NCBI RefSeq assembly: GCF_007570835.1
Contig: NZ_SUNC01000005.1
Span: 154,695-218,694, forward strand
DNA: 64,000 nucleotides
Reading direction: 5' to 3'
Source: Croceicoccus sediminis
GTDB taxonomy: Bacteria > Pseudomonadota > Alphaproteobacteria > Sphingomonadales > Sphingomonadaceae
In this document: positions 8,908-18,648 of the stretch, piece by piece
How positions within the stretch are numbered: position 1 is the first letter of the stretch
How the letters are laid out: each line of letters begins with the position of its first letter
Position numbers and translations under genes: made by a program
Notes under the pieces: generated by a model
Database searches by the model: none
What the model was told of the DNA's origin: nothing
Seen by the model: only the letters and a program-made list of their open reading frames with translations

Positions 8908-10227
8908 ATGACCGACCTTTTCGAATCCGACGCGCCCCCGCCGACAAGCCAGCCCGAACCGGGCGAAGATGCACCGCTGGCCGATCGCCTGCGCCCGCGC
9001 ACGCTGGCCGACGTGGTGGGGCAGGACCACCTGACCGGCCCCGAAGGCACCATCGGGCGCATGGTCGCGGCAGGACGGCTGACCAGCATGATCCTGTGGG
9101 GCCCGCCCGGCACCGGCAAGACCAGCATCGCGCGGCTTCTGGCCGACAGCGTGGGAATGCGCTTTGCCGCGGTCAGCGCGGTCTTTTCGGGTGTCGCCGA
9201 CCTCAAGAAAGCGTTTGCAGAAGCCGAGAAGGCACAAGCCGCAGGGCAACGCACCCTGTTGTTCGTGGACGAGATTCACCGCTTCAACCGCGCGCAGCAG
9301 GACGGTTTCCTGCCCTTCGTGGAACGCGGAACGGTCACTCTGGTCGGCGCGACGACCGAAAATCCCAGCTTTGCGCTCAACGCCGCATTGCTGTCGCGCG
9401 CGCAGGTACTGGTGCTGGAACGGCTGGACGAGGCTGCGCTGGACCTGTTGCTGGGCCGGGCCGAGGAACTGGCGGGTCCGCTGCCGCTGAATCCCGATGC
9501 GCGCACGGCGCTGGTCGCCAGTGCCGATGGCGACGGGCGTTTCCTGCTCAACCAGGCAGAAACGCTCTATGCGGCCAAGATCGAAGATCCCCTCGACACC
9601 GATGGCCTGCGCAAGTTCCTGCAACGGCGGCTGGCGGTCTATGACAAGGATCGCGACGGGCATTACAACCTGATTTCCGCGCTTCACAAGTCGCTACGCG
9701 GGTCCGATCCGCAGGCCGCGCTCTACTGGATGGCGCGCATGCTGACGGCGGGGGAGGAACCGCTTTACGTCCTGCGGCGTCTCGTCCGTTTTGCCAGCGA
9801 GGATATCGGGCTGGCCGACCCCCAGGCGCTGGTCCAGTGCCTTGCCGCCAAGGACGCCTACGAGTTCCTGGGTAGCCCCGAAGGCGAGCTCGCCATCGTG
9901 CAGGCCTGCCTCTATTGCGCCACCGCGCCCAAATCGAACGCGGCTTACAAGGCGCAGAAGGCGGCATGGAAAAGCGCGCGTGAAACCGGCAGCCTTGCCC
10001 CGCCTCAGAATATCCTCAACGCCCCGACGAAGCTGATGAAGGACCTGGGCTACGGCAAGGGCTATGCCTATGACCACGATGCCGAAGGCGGCTTTTCGGG
10101 CGCGAACTACTGGCCCGATGGGATGGAGCGGACCGAATACTACCACCCCGTTCCGCGCGGGTTCGAGCGGCAGGTGATCGAGAGGATGGAATGGTGGGAG
10201 CGCAAGCGGCGGGAGCGTCAGGGCTGA
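8908..10227 (+). CDS. rarA: Replication-associated recombination protein A (RarA/MgsA, AAA+ ATPase)
   Basis: Clamp-loader-like AAA+ ATPase that acts at stalled replication forks, 439 residues. Motifs in order: LADRLRPRTLADVVGQDHLTG, Walker A GPPGTGKT (65-72), Walker B LLFVDEIHRFN, the sensor region GATTENPSF, and a C-terminal tetramerisation domain ending EYYHPVPRGFERQVIERM. The start MTDLFESDAPP was chosen because this is the usual RarA N-terminus; an in-frame ATG 32 codons upstream adds unrelated sequence. The 3' end overlaps the next gene by 37 bases. Confidence 0.93.
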   Translation: MTDLFESDAPPPTSQPEPGEDAPLADRLRPRTLADVVGQDHLTGPEGTIGRMVAAGRLTSMILWGPPGTGKTSIARLLADSVGMRFAAVSAVFSGVADLKKAFAEAEKAQAAGQRTLLFVDEIHRFNRAQQDGFLPFVERGTVTLVGATTENPSFALNAALLSRAQVLVLERLDEAALDLLLGRAEELAGPLPLNPDARTALVASADGDGRFLLNQAETLYAAKIEDPLDTDGLRKFLQRRLAVYDKDRDGHYNLISALHKSLRGSDPQAALYWMARMLTAGEEPLYVLRRLVRFASEDIGLADPQALVQCLAAKDAYEFLGSPEGELAIVQACLYCATAPKSNAAYKAQKAAWKSARETGSLAPPQNILNAPTKLMKDLGYGKGYAYDHDAEGGFSGANYWPDGMERTEYYHPVPRGFERQVIERMEWWERKRRERQG

Positions 10228-11114
10228 TCCCGCCGCCCGCCTTCCGGCACTTCGTCGCCATTGACTGGTCTGGCGCTGCCGGGCCGCGGCAGAAAGGCAT
10301 CGCTGTCGCCTTGGCCGCATCAGAAGGCGGACCGCCCGTGCTGATCGAGCCGGAACGCACATGGTCGCGCGCCGATGTGCTGTCGTTTTTGCGCGAAGAC
10401 TTGCCCGACGACACGTTGGTCGGGCTGGACCTTGGCATATCGCTGCCCTTTGCCGATTGCGGTGCGTTCTTTCCCGGTTGGCAGGACAGCCCAGCCGACG
10501 CGAAGGCGCTGTGGCAGGTGATCGACGATATCTGCGCCGGGGACGATTATCTGTCGGCCGGTAGCTTCGTCGATCATCCCGAACTCTCGCGCTATTTCCG
10601 CCGCCACGGCGGGCGTGAAGGCGACCGGTTCCATGCACCCGACGCGCAGGACAGGCGCGGCCGTTTCAGGGTGACCGAACGGGCGCAGGAGGCGCTGGGG
10701 TGCAAGCCCTATTCGAATTTCAACCTGGTCGGCGCGGCACAGGTGGGCAAGTCCAGCCTGACGGGAATGCGGGTCCTCAACCGGCTGAACGGCAGGATCC
10801 CGGTCTGGCCCATAGATCCGCTGCCCCGGTCGGGCCCGGTCATCGCCGAAATCTATACCGCGATCTCTGCCGTCACCGCAGCGCGCGCCGCTGGGAGGAG
10901 CAAGATCCGCGACTTGGCAGACCTCGACGCCGCACTTTGCGTCCTGGGATCTGCCCCAATCGGGCGCACGGGGCCGGTGACCGACCATGCCTCCGACGCG
11001 CTGCTGACTGCCGCATGGCTACGCGGTGCTGCCGGAATCGCCGGACTCTGGTCGCCCGCCGCGCTTACGCCGACGATCGCGCGCACCGAGGGGTGGACTT
11101 TCGGCGCGCCGTGA
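10191..11114 (+). CDS. DUF429-like predicted nuclease, RNase H-like fold
   Basis: About 307 residues, overlapping the end of rarA. The N-terminus has a FVAIDWSGAAGPRQKGIAVA strand-turn typical of the RNase H-like DUF429 group, followed by LVGLDLGISLPF and, near the C-terminus, TDHASDALLTAAWLRG, which together could supply the acidic metal ligands. A GAAQVGKS segment in the middle looks like a P-loop. The exact start is uncertain: GTG at 10194 also fits. No experimentally defined function is known to me for this group. Confidence 0.65.
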   Translation: MVGAQAAGASGLIPPPAFRHFVAIDWSGAAGPRQKGIAVALAASEGGPPVLIEPERTWSRADVLSFLREDLPDDTLVGLDLGISLPFADCGAFFPGWQDSPADAKALWQVIDDICAGDDYLSAGSFVDHPELSRYFRRHGGREGDRFHAPDAQDRRGRFRVTERAQEALGCKPYSNFNLVGAAQVGKSSLTGMRVLNRLNGRIPVWPIDPLPRSGPVIAEIYTAISAVTAARAAGRSKIRDLADLDAALCVLGSAPIGRTGPVTDHASDALLTAAWLRGAAGIAGLWSPAALTPTIARTEGWTFGAP

Positions 11115-11207
11115 ATGGCACCCAAATTGAGAATATCGTCGCCTTGCGTTGCAGAAGGGCTGGACGAGCGCCGCGCCCTTGTGCATGGGGGCGATCCGAT
11201 GCCTCGG

Positions 11208-11283
11208 GCCGGCTTAGCTCAGTTGGTAGAGCAGTTGATTTGTAATCATCAGGCCGCGGGTTCGAATCCTGCAGCCGGCACCA
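11208..11283 (+). tRNA. tRNA-Thr (anticodon TGT), with encoded CCA
   Basis: A 76-base cloverleaf. The acceptor stem GCCGGCT pairs with AGCCGGC, followed by discriminator A and a genomically encoded CCA. The D arm is GCTC/GAGC, the anticodon loop TTTGTAA reads TGT (threonine, ACA codons), and the T arm GCGGG-TTCGAAT-CCTGC is intact with one G-U pair. The anticodon stem GTTGA/TCATC has a T-T mismatch at its second pair. No integrated element is seen beside it. Confidence 0.95.
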
Positions 11284-11310
11284 GGCAACCCCGACAATAT
11301 CCGCTTTGAA

Positions 11311-11328
11311 GCACCCCTTGCAGGGTGC
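11311..11328. terminator. Weak hairpin between tRNA-Thr and the CitE-like gene
   Basis: GCACCC-N6-GGGTGC forms a 6-bp hairpin in the 57-base gap after the tRNA and before the 3' end of the convergent CitE-like gene. It lacks a run of T on either side, so it is at best a weak or factor-assisted terminator. Confidence 0.3.
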
Positions 11329-11340
11329 CTCGCCGTGGCC

Positions 11341-12198
11341 TCAACAGTTGGCGCGGGCCAGCAATGCCTGGGCCTGGCGCAAGTGCGGCGCGTCGATCAT
11401 CTTGCCGTCCAGTTGCAGCGCGCCGACGCCCGGATTTGCGGCAAAGGCAGCCACGACGCTGCGCGCGTGGGCGATTTCTTCCTCGGACGGCGTAAACGCG
11501 TCATTGATGACCGCGATCTGGCTGGGGTGAATGGCCATCATCCCGGTAAACCCGTCCCGCGCGCCGCGCGCGGCATAGGCGGCCAGACCGTCGAGGTCCT
11601 TGATCGCCGGATAGACCGTTTCCACCGCCGGCACACCTGCAGCATGGGCGGCGAAAAGCGTGAGGGAGCGGGCCAGCTGATAGGGCGGCGTGTAGGAACC
11701 GTCCGCTTCGCGTGAGGTGCTGGCGCCGATTGCCGCGGGCAGATCCTCGGCCCCCCAGGTCACGCCTGCAAGATGCGCGGCGCAAGAGGCATATGTGCCC
11801 ATTCCAAAGATCGCGGCAGGCGTCTCCGATGCGATCGGCAGGACAGGTACGCGCTGATCTTCGGGGATGAGCGTCATGAGCGCCGCGACCGTATCCGCGC
11901 TTTCGCACTTGGGCAGGACCAGCCCGTCAGGCCCGGCAGGCATCACTTGCGCCAGATCGCCTTGCGCCCAAGGCCCGTCGAGAGGATTGATGCGCACGAA
12001 AAGTCGCGGCGCGCCCTGTTCGGCGCGGTCCGAACGCTCACGCAGGAACTGGGCCACGTTCTCGCGCGCCTCGGCCTTCCGGTCGGCGGCCACCGAATCT
12101 TCGAGGTCGAAGAGGAGCGCATCGGCCCCAAGGCCCATCGCCTTTTCCATGCGTTCCGGCCTGTCGCCGGGGACGAACAGCAGCGAGCGCAGCTTCAT
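11341..12198 (-). CDS. HpcH/HpaI-CitE family acyl-CoA lyase
   Basis: 285 residues of the CitE-like TIM-barrel lyase family, which cleaves or forms (S)-malyl-, citramalyl- or beta-methylmalyl-CoA type thioesters. Family features: the N-terminus MKLRSLLFVPGDRPERMEKA, the LLFDLEDSVAADRKAEAR metal-binding segment, LVLPKCES, and GKMIDAPHLRQAQALLARA at the C-terminus. Start chosen at 12198, which overlaps the stop of the MaoC gene by 4 bases (ATGA). The substrate cannot be told from sequence; the MaoC partner suggests a hydration plus C-C cleavage pair. It may feed on products of the adjacent aromatic pathway, but that is inference. Confidence 0.8.
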   Translation of the reverse strand: MKLRSLLFVPGDRPERMEKAMGLGADALLFDLEDSVAADRKAEARENVAQFLRERSDRAEQGAPRLFVRINPLDGPWAQGDLAQVMPAGPDGLVLPKCESADTVAALMTLIPEDQRVPVLPIASETPAAIFGMGTYASCAAHLAGVTWGAEDLPAAIGASTSREADGSYTPPYQLARSLTLFAAHAAGVPAVETVYPAIKDLDGLAAYAARGARDGFTGMMAIHPSQIAVINDAFTPSEEEIAHARSVVAAFAANPGVGALQLDGKMIDAPHLRQAQALLARANC

Positions 12199-12647
12199 GC
12201 AGACGCTCCTTTCAGGAGAGCCATGCGGAGGCACTGACAGACGACTTCGCCGCGCTGATTGAACAGTTCGTGCCGGAACGTCACGATGCCGCAACCCGGA
12301 CGGGACCGCGAATCCTTGAGCTCGACCACTTCTGTGCGGGCGCGCAAGGTGTCGCCGATAAAGACCGGTTTGGGCATCGTAAGCTTGTCATAGCCAAGGT
12401 TGGCGACAAGCGTTCCAAGCGTCGTGTCGCCGACCGACAGACCGACCATCAATGCGAAAGTGAAAGTCCCGTTGACGAGAATCTGACCAAATTCGCTTTC
12501 CTTTGCCACCTCGGCATCAAGATGCAGCGGCTGCGGATTGTGGGTCATCGTCGTGAACAGCAGGTTGTCCGTCTCGGTGACGGTCCGCCCGATTTCGTGC
12601 GTGATCGTGTCACCCACGTTCCAATCGCCATAAAAACGTCCGGCCAT
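12195..12647 (-). CDS. MaoC-family (R)-specific enoyl-CoA hydratase
   Basis: 150 residues with a single hot-dog fold. The hydratase-2 motif appears as FTTMTHNPQPLHLDAEVAKESEFGQILVNG, with the Asp/His-type catalytic segment and overhanging helix. C-terminal strands include GDTLRARTEVVELKDSR. The ribosome site GGAGAGG lies 7 bases before the ATG. It is first of a two-gene unit with the CitE-like lyase. Mesaconyl-CoA hydratase-like proteins and general hydratases share this architecture, so the substrate stays open. Confidence 0.82.
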   Translation of the reverse strand: MAGRFYGDWNVGDTITHEIGRTVTETDNLLFTTMTHNPQPLHLDAEVAKESEFGQILVNGTFTFALMVGLSVGDTTLGTLVANLGYDKLTMPKPVFIGDTLRARTEVVELKDSRSRPGCGIVTFRHELFNQRGEVVCQCLRMALLKGASA

Positions 12648-12717
12648 GCAGATCCTCTCCTCTGATGGCTCTATATCTAGGTTGCCGGATCACGCTTGGG
12701 AAATCGAAAGTCGGGGT

Positions 12718-12755
12718 GTGGCTGGATAGATTTCATCTATGATGCGCCCAGCCAC
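12718..12755. promoter_or_regulatory. Nested inverted repeat upstream of maoC-citE / downstream of pcaF
   Basis: Outer arms GTGGCTGG and CCAGCCAC enclose a second perfect repeat, ATAGAT-TTC-ATCTAT, with a 7-base unpaired stretch on one side. It lies in the 156-base gap between the pcaF 3' end and the maoC start. It could be an operator for maoC-citE or a structured 3' end of the cat/pca transcript; there is no T tract. No gene is seen in 12648-12803. Confidence 0.4.
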
Positions 12756-12803
12756 GCATCGAAACCGCCCTATCGTACCTTTTCAGGGAAAGGCAGCAGC
12801 GCG

Positions 12804-14009
<1,206 letters not shown>

Positions 14010-14016
14010 GGGTGTT

Positions 14017-14799
14017 TCAGCTTTTCACAAAAGAAATCAGGGCTTGCGCCAGGGCTTCGGGCGCTTCGAACGTGGCGAGATGCGCGCCATCGACAGACAC
14101 ATGAACGGCGCCCGGAATGGTATCTACCAGAAACGCGCCATGCCCTTCATAAGGGGTCGATGCGTCCCGCGTGCCGGTCACGACCAGAACGGGCGATGCG
14201 ATCCCGCCGATGCGCCCTGCAAGGTCCATGTCGCGGATCGCCGCGCAGCACCCGGCATAGCCGTGCGGGTCCATCGCGACCAGCTGCCGCAAGACGGTGT
14301 CGTAAAGCGCAGGGTCGTCCTCCCGCATTTCAGGCGACAGGAAACGCCCCATCGCCAGCTCCGCGATGGAGGACATGCCCTGGCCCAGAACCGTGTCGAT
14401 GCGGGCCTGCCACGCGGCCGGGTCCATCGTTACCGATGTGCAGACCAGCGCCAGCTTCTCCACCCGCTCCGGCTGCAAGAGTGCCAGTTCCATCCCGATC
14501 ATCGCGCCAAGCGACACGCCAGCGATGGAAAAACCGTGAAGACCAGCCTCGTCCGCCACGGCCAGGACGTCGTTCGCCAGCATTTCCAGCGAATAGTCCC
14601 CGGTGTCGTGCGCGTCGGATGCCCCGTGGCCGCGCGTGTCGATGCGCAGCAGGCGGAACTGTTCGCGCAGCTGCGGCAGCAGCGGGTCCCAAAGGTCCAT
14701 GTCCGTGCCGATGGAATTGAGCAGGACGAGCGCGGGCGCATCGTCGCGCCCCTCCAGCTTCCAGTAGATCCGCGCGCCGGAAACGTCGGTAAAGGACAT
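14017..14799 (-). CDS. pcaD: 3-oxoadipate enol-lactonase
   Basis: Alpha/beta hydrolase that opens beta-ketoadipate enol-lactone to beta-ketoadipate. 260 residues from [17 protein letters not shown]. The nucleophile elbow is AGVSLGAM (Ser96), with an Asp in VVTGTRDAST and the catalytic His in DGAHLATFEAP; the PcaD-type opening LLNSIGTDMDLWDPL is present. The start codon overlaps the pcaJ stop as TGATG. Confidence 0.92.
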   Translation of the reverse strand: MSFTDVSGARIYWKLEGRDDAPALVLLNSIGTDMDLWDPLLPQLREQFRLLRIDTRGHGASDAHDTGDYSLEMLANDVLAVADEAGLHGFSIAGVSLGAMIGMELALLQPERVEKLALVCTSVTMDPAAWQARIDTVLGQGMSSIAELAMGRFLSPEMREDDPALYDTVLRQLVAMDPHGYAGCCAAIRDMDLAGRIGGIASPVLVVTGTRDASTPYEGHGAFLVDTIPGAVHVSVDGAHLATFEAPEALAQALISFVKS

Positions 14800-15452
14800 C
14801 AGGCCGCGCCCTCGAACGAATGCGCGAAGGGAGCGCCGGTCCGGGCCTGCACGTCCGCAACGCTGACGCCGGGGGCCAGTTCGATCAGCTTCAGTCCGCC
14901 TGCGTCGCGATCGATGGTGAATACGGCAAGATCGGTGATGATCATGTCCACAACGCGCTTGCCCGTCAGCGGCAGGTTGCATTCGGGCAGTATCTTGGGG
15001 CTGCCGTCGCGCGCCACGTGATCCATGACGACGACCACGCGCTTCACCCCGGCGACAAGATCCATCGCGCCGCCCATGCCCTTCACCATCTTTCCCGGAA
15101 TCATCCAGTTGGCAAGGTCGCCGTCGGCAGACACTTCCATCGCGCCCAGAACGGCCATGTCGATATGTCCGCCGCGGATCATCGCAAAGCTGTCGGCGCT
15201 TGAGAAAAAACTTGAGGTCGGCAACGCGGTCACGGTCTGCTTGCCCGCGTTGATGAGGTCGGGGTCGACCTCGTCCTCTTCGGGAAACGGGCCGATCCCC
15301 AGCATCCCGTTCTCGCTCTGCAGCGTCACGTTGATACCCTCGGGCACGTGATTGGCGACCAGCGTGGGAATGCCTATGCCAAGGTTCACATGAAACCCGT
15401 CGCGCAGTTCGCGCGCCGCGCGGGCGGCAATTTCATCGCGTGTCCAGCCCAT
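14799..15452 (-). CDS. pcaJ: 3-oxoadipate CoA-transferase beta subunit
   Basis: Beta subunit of the succinyl-CoA:3-oxoadipate CoA-transferase. 217 residues starting [19 protein letters not shown]. The active-site glutamate lies in the family SENG motif ([14 protein letters not shown], Glu47). Further family segments are [15 protein letters not shown] and [17 protein letters not shown]. Both ends overlap neighbours as TGATG (pcaI before it, pcaD after it), so translation is coupled. Confidence 0.94.
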   Translation of the reverse strand: MGWTRDEIAARAARELRDGFHVNLGIGIPTLVANHVPEGINVTLQSENGMLGIGPFPEEDEVDPDLINAGKQTVTALPTSSFFSSADSFAMIRGGHIDMAVLGAMEVSADGDLANWMIPGKMVKGMGGAMDLVAGVKRVVVVMDHVARDGSPKILPECNLPLTGKRVVDMIITDLAVFTIDRDAGGLKLIELAPGVSVADVQARTGAPFAHSFEGAA

Positions 15453-16159
15453 CAGGCCGGGTCCTTCTGGCGCACGGTGCGCTTTTCGATCCGCTTTTCG
15501 TTGATGGTCGAAAGCACGACGCGGTCGACATAGATGCCCGGCGTGTGGATGCAGTCGGGGTCGAACGTGCCGACGGGCACGATTTCCTCGACTTCGGCAA
15601 CCGTGACTTTGCCCGCCGTCGCCATGTTGGGATTGAAGTTTCGCGCCGTCTTGCGGAACATCAGGTTTCCGGATTCGTCCGCGCGCCAAGCCTTCACGAT
15701 CGACAGGTCCGAACGCAGCCAAGTTTCTCTAACGTATTCCTGTCCCTCGAACGTTTCGACCGGCTTGCCTTCGGCCACGACCGTCCCGACGCCGGTTTTC
15801 GTATAGAACGCCGGGATGCCCGCCCCGCCTGCGCGGATGCGTTCGGCCAGCGTCCCTTGCGGATTGAGTTCCAGTTCCAGTTCGCCCGACAGGTACTGGC
15901 TTTCGAAAAGCTTGTTCTCCCCCACGTAGGACGAGATCATCTTCTTCACCTGCCGGCTTTCGAGCAGCATCCAAAGTCCGAAGCCGTCGGCCCCGGCATT
16001 GTTCGAGATCACGGTCAGATTTTTCGTCCCGGCATCGCGGATCGCGGGGATCAGGGATTCGGGATTGCCGGAGAGGCCGAAGCCCCCCGACATGATCGTC
16101 ATCCCGTCGAACAGCAATCCGTCAAGCGCGGCGGCCGGACTTTGGAATACCTTGCTCAT
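15452..16159 (-). CDS. pcaI: 3-oxoadipate CoA-transferase alpha subunit
   Basis: Alpha subunit of the CoA-transferase that activates 3-oxoadipate. 235 residues from [19 protein letters not shown]. The glycine-rich segment [15 protein letters not shown] and the [18 protein letters not shown] region are typical of family I CoA-transferase A subunits. The start is placed at 16159 because upstream codons would overlap catA; the ATG is 10 bases after the catA stop. Confidence 0.94.
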   Translation of the reverse strand: MSKVFQSPAAALDGLLFDGMTIMSGGFGLSGNPESLIPAIRDAGTKNLTVISNNAGADGFGLWMLLESRQVKKMISSYVGENKLFESQYLSGELELELNPQGTLAERIRAGGAGIPAFYTKTGVGTVVAEGKPVETFEGQEYVRETWLRSDLSIVKAWRADESGNLMFRKTARNFNPNMATAGKVTVAEVEEIVPVGTFDPDCIHTPGIYVDRVVLSTINEKRIEKRTVRQKDPA

Positions 16160-16169
16160 CGTGCCTGTC

Positions 16170-17060
16170 TCAAGCCTCTGCGCGGGCGCGGGCGGAGAAT
16201 TCCTCTTCGTCATGCGAAGTCGCCCGCTGCAGGCTGAAATCGAAGACGATGCCCGCATCGATGCCGTCGCGTTCGGGAACGGGCAGCAGTCCATCGCGCG
16301 TGCCGAATGCAAAATCGTCGCGGGCGAAGGGATCGTCGCCGAAATTGATCTGCGTCGTCAGCGTGCGATAGCCCGGTGCCTCAATAAAGAAGTGGACGTG
16401 GGCCGGGCGATTGCCGTGGCGGCCCAGCGCCTGCATCAGCACGTCGGTCGCGCCCTGCGGTGGCACCGAATAGCCGTTCGGCATCTTCGAATGGAAGCTG
16501 TAGCGACCATCGTCGCCAAGCTTGATCCGGCGGCGGTTGTTGAACGGGGTCTGCTCGCCCGTGGGATCGAAGTGCGAATAGAAGCCCTTCGAATTGGCGT
16601 GCCAGACGTGAAGAATCGCGTCCTTGACCGGCTCTCCATCAGGGCCGGTAACCTGGCCCTGCATGCGCAGCGTGCCGGTTTCGTCCGGATCGGAGGTGAG
16701 GTTGGCGTCGCCTTCGACGATCGGTGCGCCCGCGACATAGAGCGGGCCTTCGATCGTACGCGGCGTGCCACCCGTCCGGCCGGCTTCGGCGTCGCGTTCG
16801 TCCATGACGAGGTCCATGAAGTGTTCAAGGCCGACACCCGGCACGATCAGGCCAAGTTCCTGCGCGCCGTTCTGGAGGAAGCTGATCGCCTGCCAGAATT
16901 CGCTTTCGGTAATGTCATGCTTGATGATCGTCGCCATCAGCCCTTCGAGCAGGTCGCGCGTGATCGCCTTGAGGCGGGCATCGCCGCCGGGTTGATCTAT
17001 CCCGGCCGAACGATCCAGCAGGGTCTGTACTGCGGGAGTTTGAAGGAAATCGTTAGTCAT
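16170..17060 (-). CDS. catA: Catechol 1,2-dioxygenase (intradiol)
   Basis: Non-heme Fe(III) dioxygenase converting catechol to cis,cis-muconate. 296 residues with an N-terminal helical dimerisation domain, then GTPRTIEGPLYVAGAP and HVWHANSKGFYSHFD. Iron ligands by motif are Tyr161, Tyr197, His221 and His223, each three below the Tyr164/Tyr200/His224/His226 I recall for the Acinetobacter enzyme. The ribosome site GGAGAGG precedes the ATG. Linkage to catB and catC supports catechol rather than hydroxyquinol as substrate. Confidence 0.93.
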   Translation of the reverse strand: MTNDFLQTPAVQTLLDRSAGIDQPGGDARLKAITRDLLEGLMATIIKHDITESEFWQAISFLQNGAQELGLIVPGVGLEHFMDLVMDERDAEAGRTGGTPRTIEGPLYVAGAPIVEGDANLTSDPDETGTLRMQGQVTGPDGEPVKDAILHVWHANSKGFYSHFDPTGEQTPFNNRRRIKLGDDGRYSFHSKMPNGYSVPPQGATDVLMQALGRHGNRPAHVHFFIEAPGYRTLTTQINFGDDPFARDDFAFGTRDGLLPVPERDGIDAGIVFDFSLQRATSHDEEEFSARARAEA

Positions 17061-17120
17061 GATCCTCTCCTCGGATCGGTTGTGAATTAAGCGAAGGGGC
17101 TTCGCTTGCGGTCGGGGGGC

Positions 17121-17411
17121 TTACCTGTCGTCGTCGTGAAGCGACGAGGGATGGCGGCAAAGGGCAACGACGCTGATCGTCATGAAAGGGTAGAGCGGCA
17201 GCGACATCAGGATGTCGTGCAGCGCCGCGTTGCTTTCCACGTCGAAGATGCTGACGTTGCTGTACTGGCCGACGACGCGCCAGATGTGGCGCCATGTCCC
17301 GGCACGCTGCAGTTCCTGAAAGCGCGCCTTTTCGGCGGCCTTCAATTGCTCGAACTTGTCCGAATCGTAACCGTGCGGAACGTTTACATCCATCTCGACT
17401 TTGAAAAGCAC
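17121..17411 (-). CDS. catC: Muconolactone delta-isomerase, GTG start
   Basis: Converts muconolactone to beta-ketoadipate enol-lactone. The start is a GTG preceded by AAAGGAGA; this gives M-LFKVEMDVNVPHGYDS and exactly 96 residues, the family length. An ATG further upstream would add 27 unrelated residues overlapping catB. Conserved segments are GTWRHIWRVVGQYSN and the C-terminal CRHPSSLHDDDR. catB is 13 bases before it and catA 60 bases after it. Confidence 0.94.
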   Translation of the reverse strand: MLFKVEMDVNVPHGYDSDKFEQLKAAEKARFQELQRAGTWRHIWRVVGQYSNVSIFDVESNAALHDILMSLPLYPFMTISVVALCRHPSSLHDDDR

Positions 17412-17424
17412 GAATTGTCTCCTT

Positions 17425-18573
17425 TCAACCTGCGGCGACCGACACGGCGGTTCGGTTGGCATCGCGGCGCAAACAGGCGATCTTGTCTTCATCCAGCCCG
17501 ATGCCGAGGCCAGGGCCCGCCGGAATGGCGAGCGAGAAATCGGAATAGTCGAGCGGCTCTGCCAGGATTTCCTCGGTCAGCAGCAGCGGCCCGAACAGCT
17601 CGGTCCCGAAATCGAGCGTGGCGAACGTGGCGAAACAGTGGGCCGATGCCACCGTCCCGATCCCGCCTTCGAGCATCGTGCCGCCATAAAGCGCGACACC
17701 CGCCGACGCGGCGATCTGCGCCACGGAAGCGGCCGCGCGAAGGCCGCCCGACTGCTCGATCTTGACGGCAAAGACGTCGCCGGCACCCGCGCGGGCGTGG
17801 TCGAACGCTGTGGCCGGGCCATTCAGCGCTTCGTCCACCATGATCGGTATCGGCGAATTCAGAGACAGCCGGGCCAGCCCTTCACGGTTCGAACGGTGGA
17901 TCGGCTGTTCGCACAGATCGCAGCCCGCATCGGCCAGCATCGCCAGCCCTTCGCGCGCCTGCACCGGCGTCCAGGCCATGTTGACATCGACGCGGACCGA
18001 TCCGCGGCTGCCCAGCGCCTTCTTGATCGCCGCGACATGGGCGACATCGTCGGCCACGCTGCGCTTGCCGATCTTGAGCTTGAACGTGTCGTGCCGGCGC
18101 GTTTCGATCATGCGCTCGGCCTCTGCAATGTCCGTCGCGGTATCGCCGCTGGCCAGTGTCCAGAGTACGGGCAGCCTGTCGCGCACCCTTCCGCCCAGCA
18201 GTTCGCTGACCGGCAAGCCGCATCGCCGTCCCTGCGCATCGAGCAGGGCTGTTTCCACCGCGCACTTGGCGAAAGTGTTGCCGACCACGTGCCTGTCGAG
18301 CAGCGCCATCGCGCGCGCGGGCATTTCGGCGTCCTGCCCGATCAACAGCGGTGCAAAATAGGTATCGATAGCCAGCTTGATCGTCTCGGGCGCTTCGGGG
18401 CCATAGGCCATGCCGCCGATGGTCGTCGCCTCGCCCAGCCCTTCGCTGCCGTCGCTACACCGGATCCGCACCAGGCAGATCGTCTGACAGTTCATCGTCG
18501 CCATCGCCAGCACGTGGGGACGGATGGTGGGAACGTCGATGAGGACGGTTTCGATCTGGTCAATCTTGATCAT
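17425..18573 (-). CDS. catB: Muconate cycloisomerase
   Basis: Enolase-superfamily enzyme lactonising cis,cis-muconate to muconolactone. 382 residues. Catalytic and metal residues by motif: Lys165 and Lys167 in FKLKIGK, Asp196 in VDVNMAW, Glu222 in CEQPIH, Asp247 in MVDEAL and Lys271 in AVKIEQSGG. The last five sit two positions below the residues I recall for the Pseudomonas putida enzyme. It is first in the operon, divergent from the LysR regulator. Confidence 0.93.
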   Translation of the reverse strand: MIKIDQIETVLIDVPTIRPHVLAMATMNCQTICLVRIRCSDGSEGLGEATTIGGMAYGPEAPETIKLAIDTYFAPLLIGQDAEMPARAMALLDRHVVGNTFAKCAVETALLDAQGRRCGLPVSELLGGRVRDRLPVLWTLASGDTATDIAEAERMIETRRHDTFKLKIGKRSVADDVAHVAAIKKALGSRGSVRVDVNMAWTPVQAREGLAMLADAGCDLCEQPIHRSNREGLARLSLNSPIPIMVDEALNGPATAFDHARAGAGDVFAVKIEQSGGLRAAASVAQIAASAGVALYGGTMLEGGIGTVASAHCFATFATLDFGTELFGPLLLTEEILAEPLDYSDFSLAIPAGPGLGIGLDEDKIACLRRDANRTAVSVAAG

Positions 18574-18590
18574 GCTGGATGCAGGCTAAG

Positions 18591-18644
18591 CCTTTCCGGC
18601 CGCAGAGAGAAAGACTATGTCGGTCCGATATTATTCCGGAAAGG
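18591..18644. promoter_or_regulatory. Candidate CatR operator in the catB-catR divergent promoter
   Basis: The 75-base gap between catB and catR carries a perfect inverted repeat, CCTTTCCGG (18591-18599) and CCGGAAAGG (18636-18644), 36 bases apart. Between the arms, TAT-N9-ATA (18616-18630) fits the T-N11-A pattern of LysR-type binding sites. The right arm ends 4 bases before the catR ATG, so bound regulator would cover its own start region. Confidence 0.55.
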
Positions 18645-18648
18645 TATC

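Noticed and set aside
11208..11283. Genomic island inserted at tRNA-Thr
   Set aside because: No integrase, no direct repeat of the tRNA 3' end and no change in gene character on either side were seen.
16170..17060. Hydroxyquinol 1,2-dioxygenase for the intradiol enzyme
   Set aside because: It has the RTIEGPLYVAGAP catechol-type segment and sits with catB and catC; no maleylacetate reductase is present.
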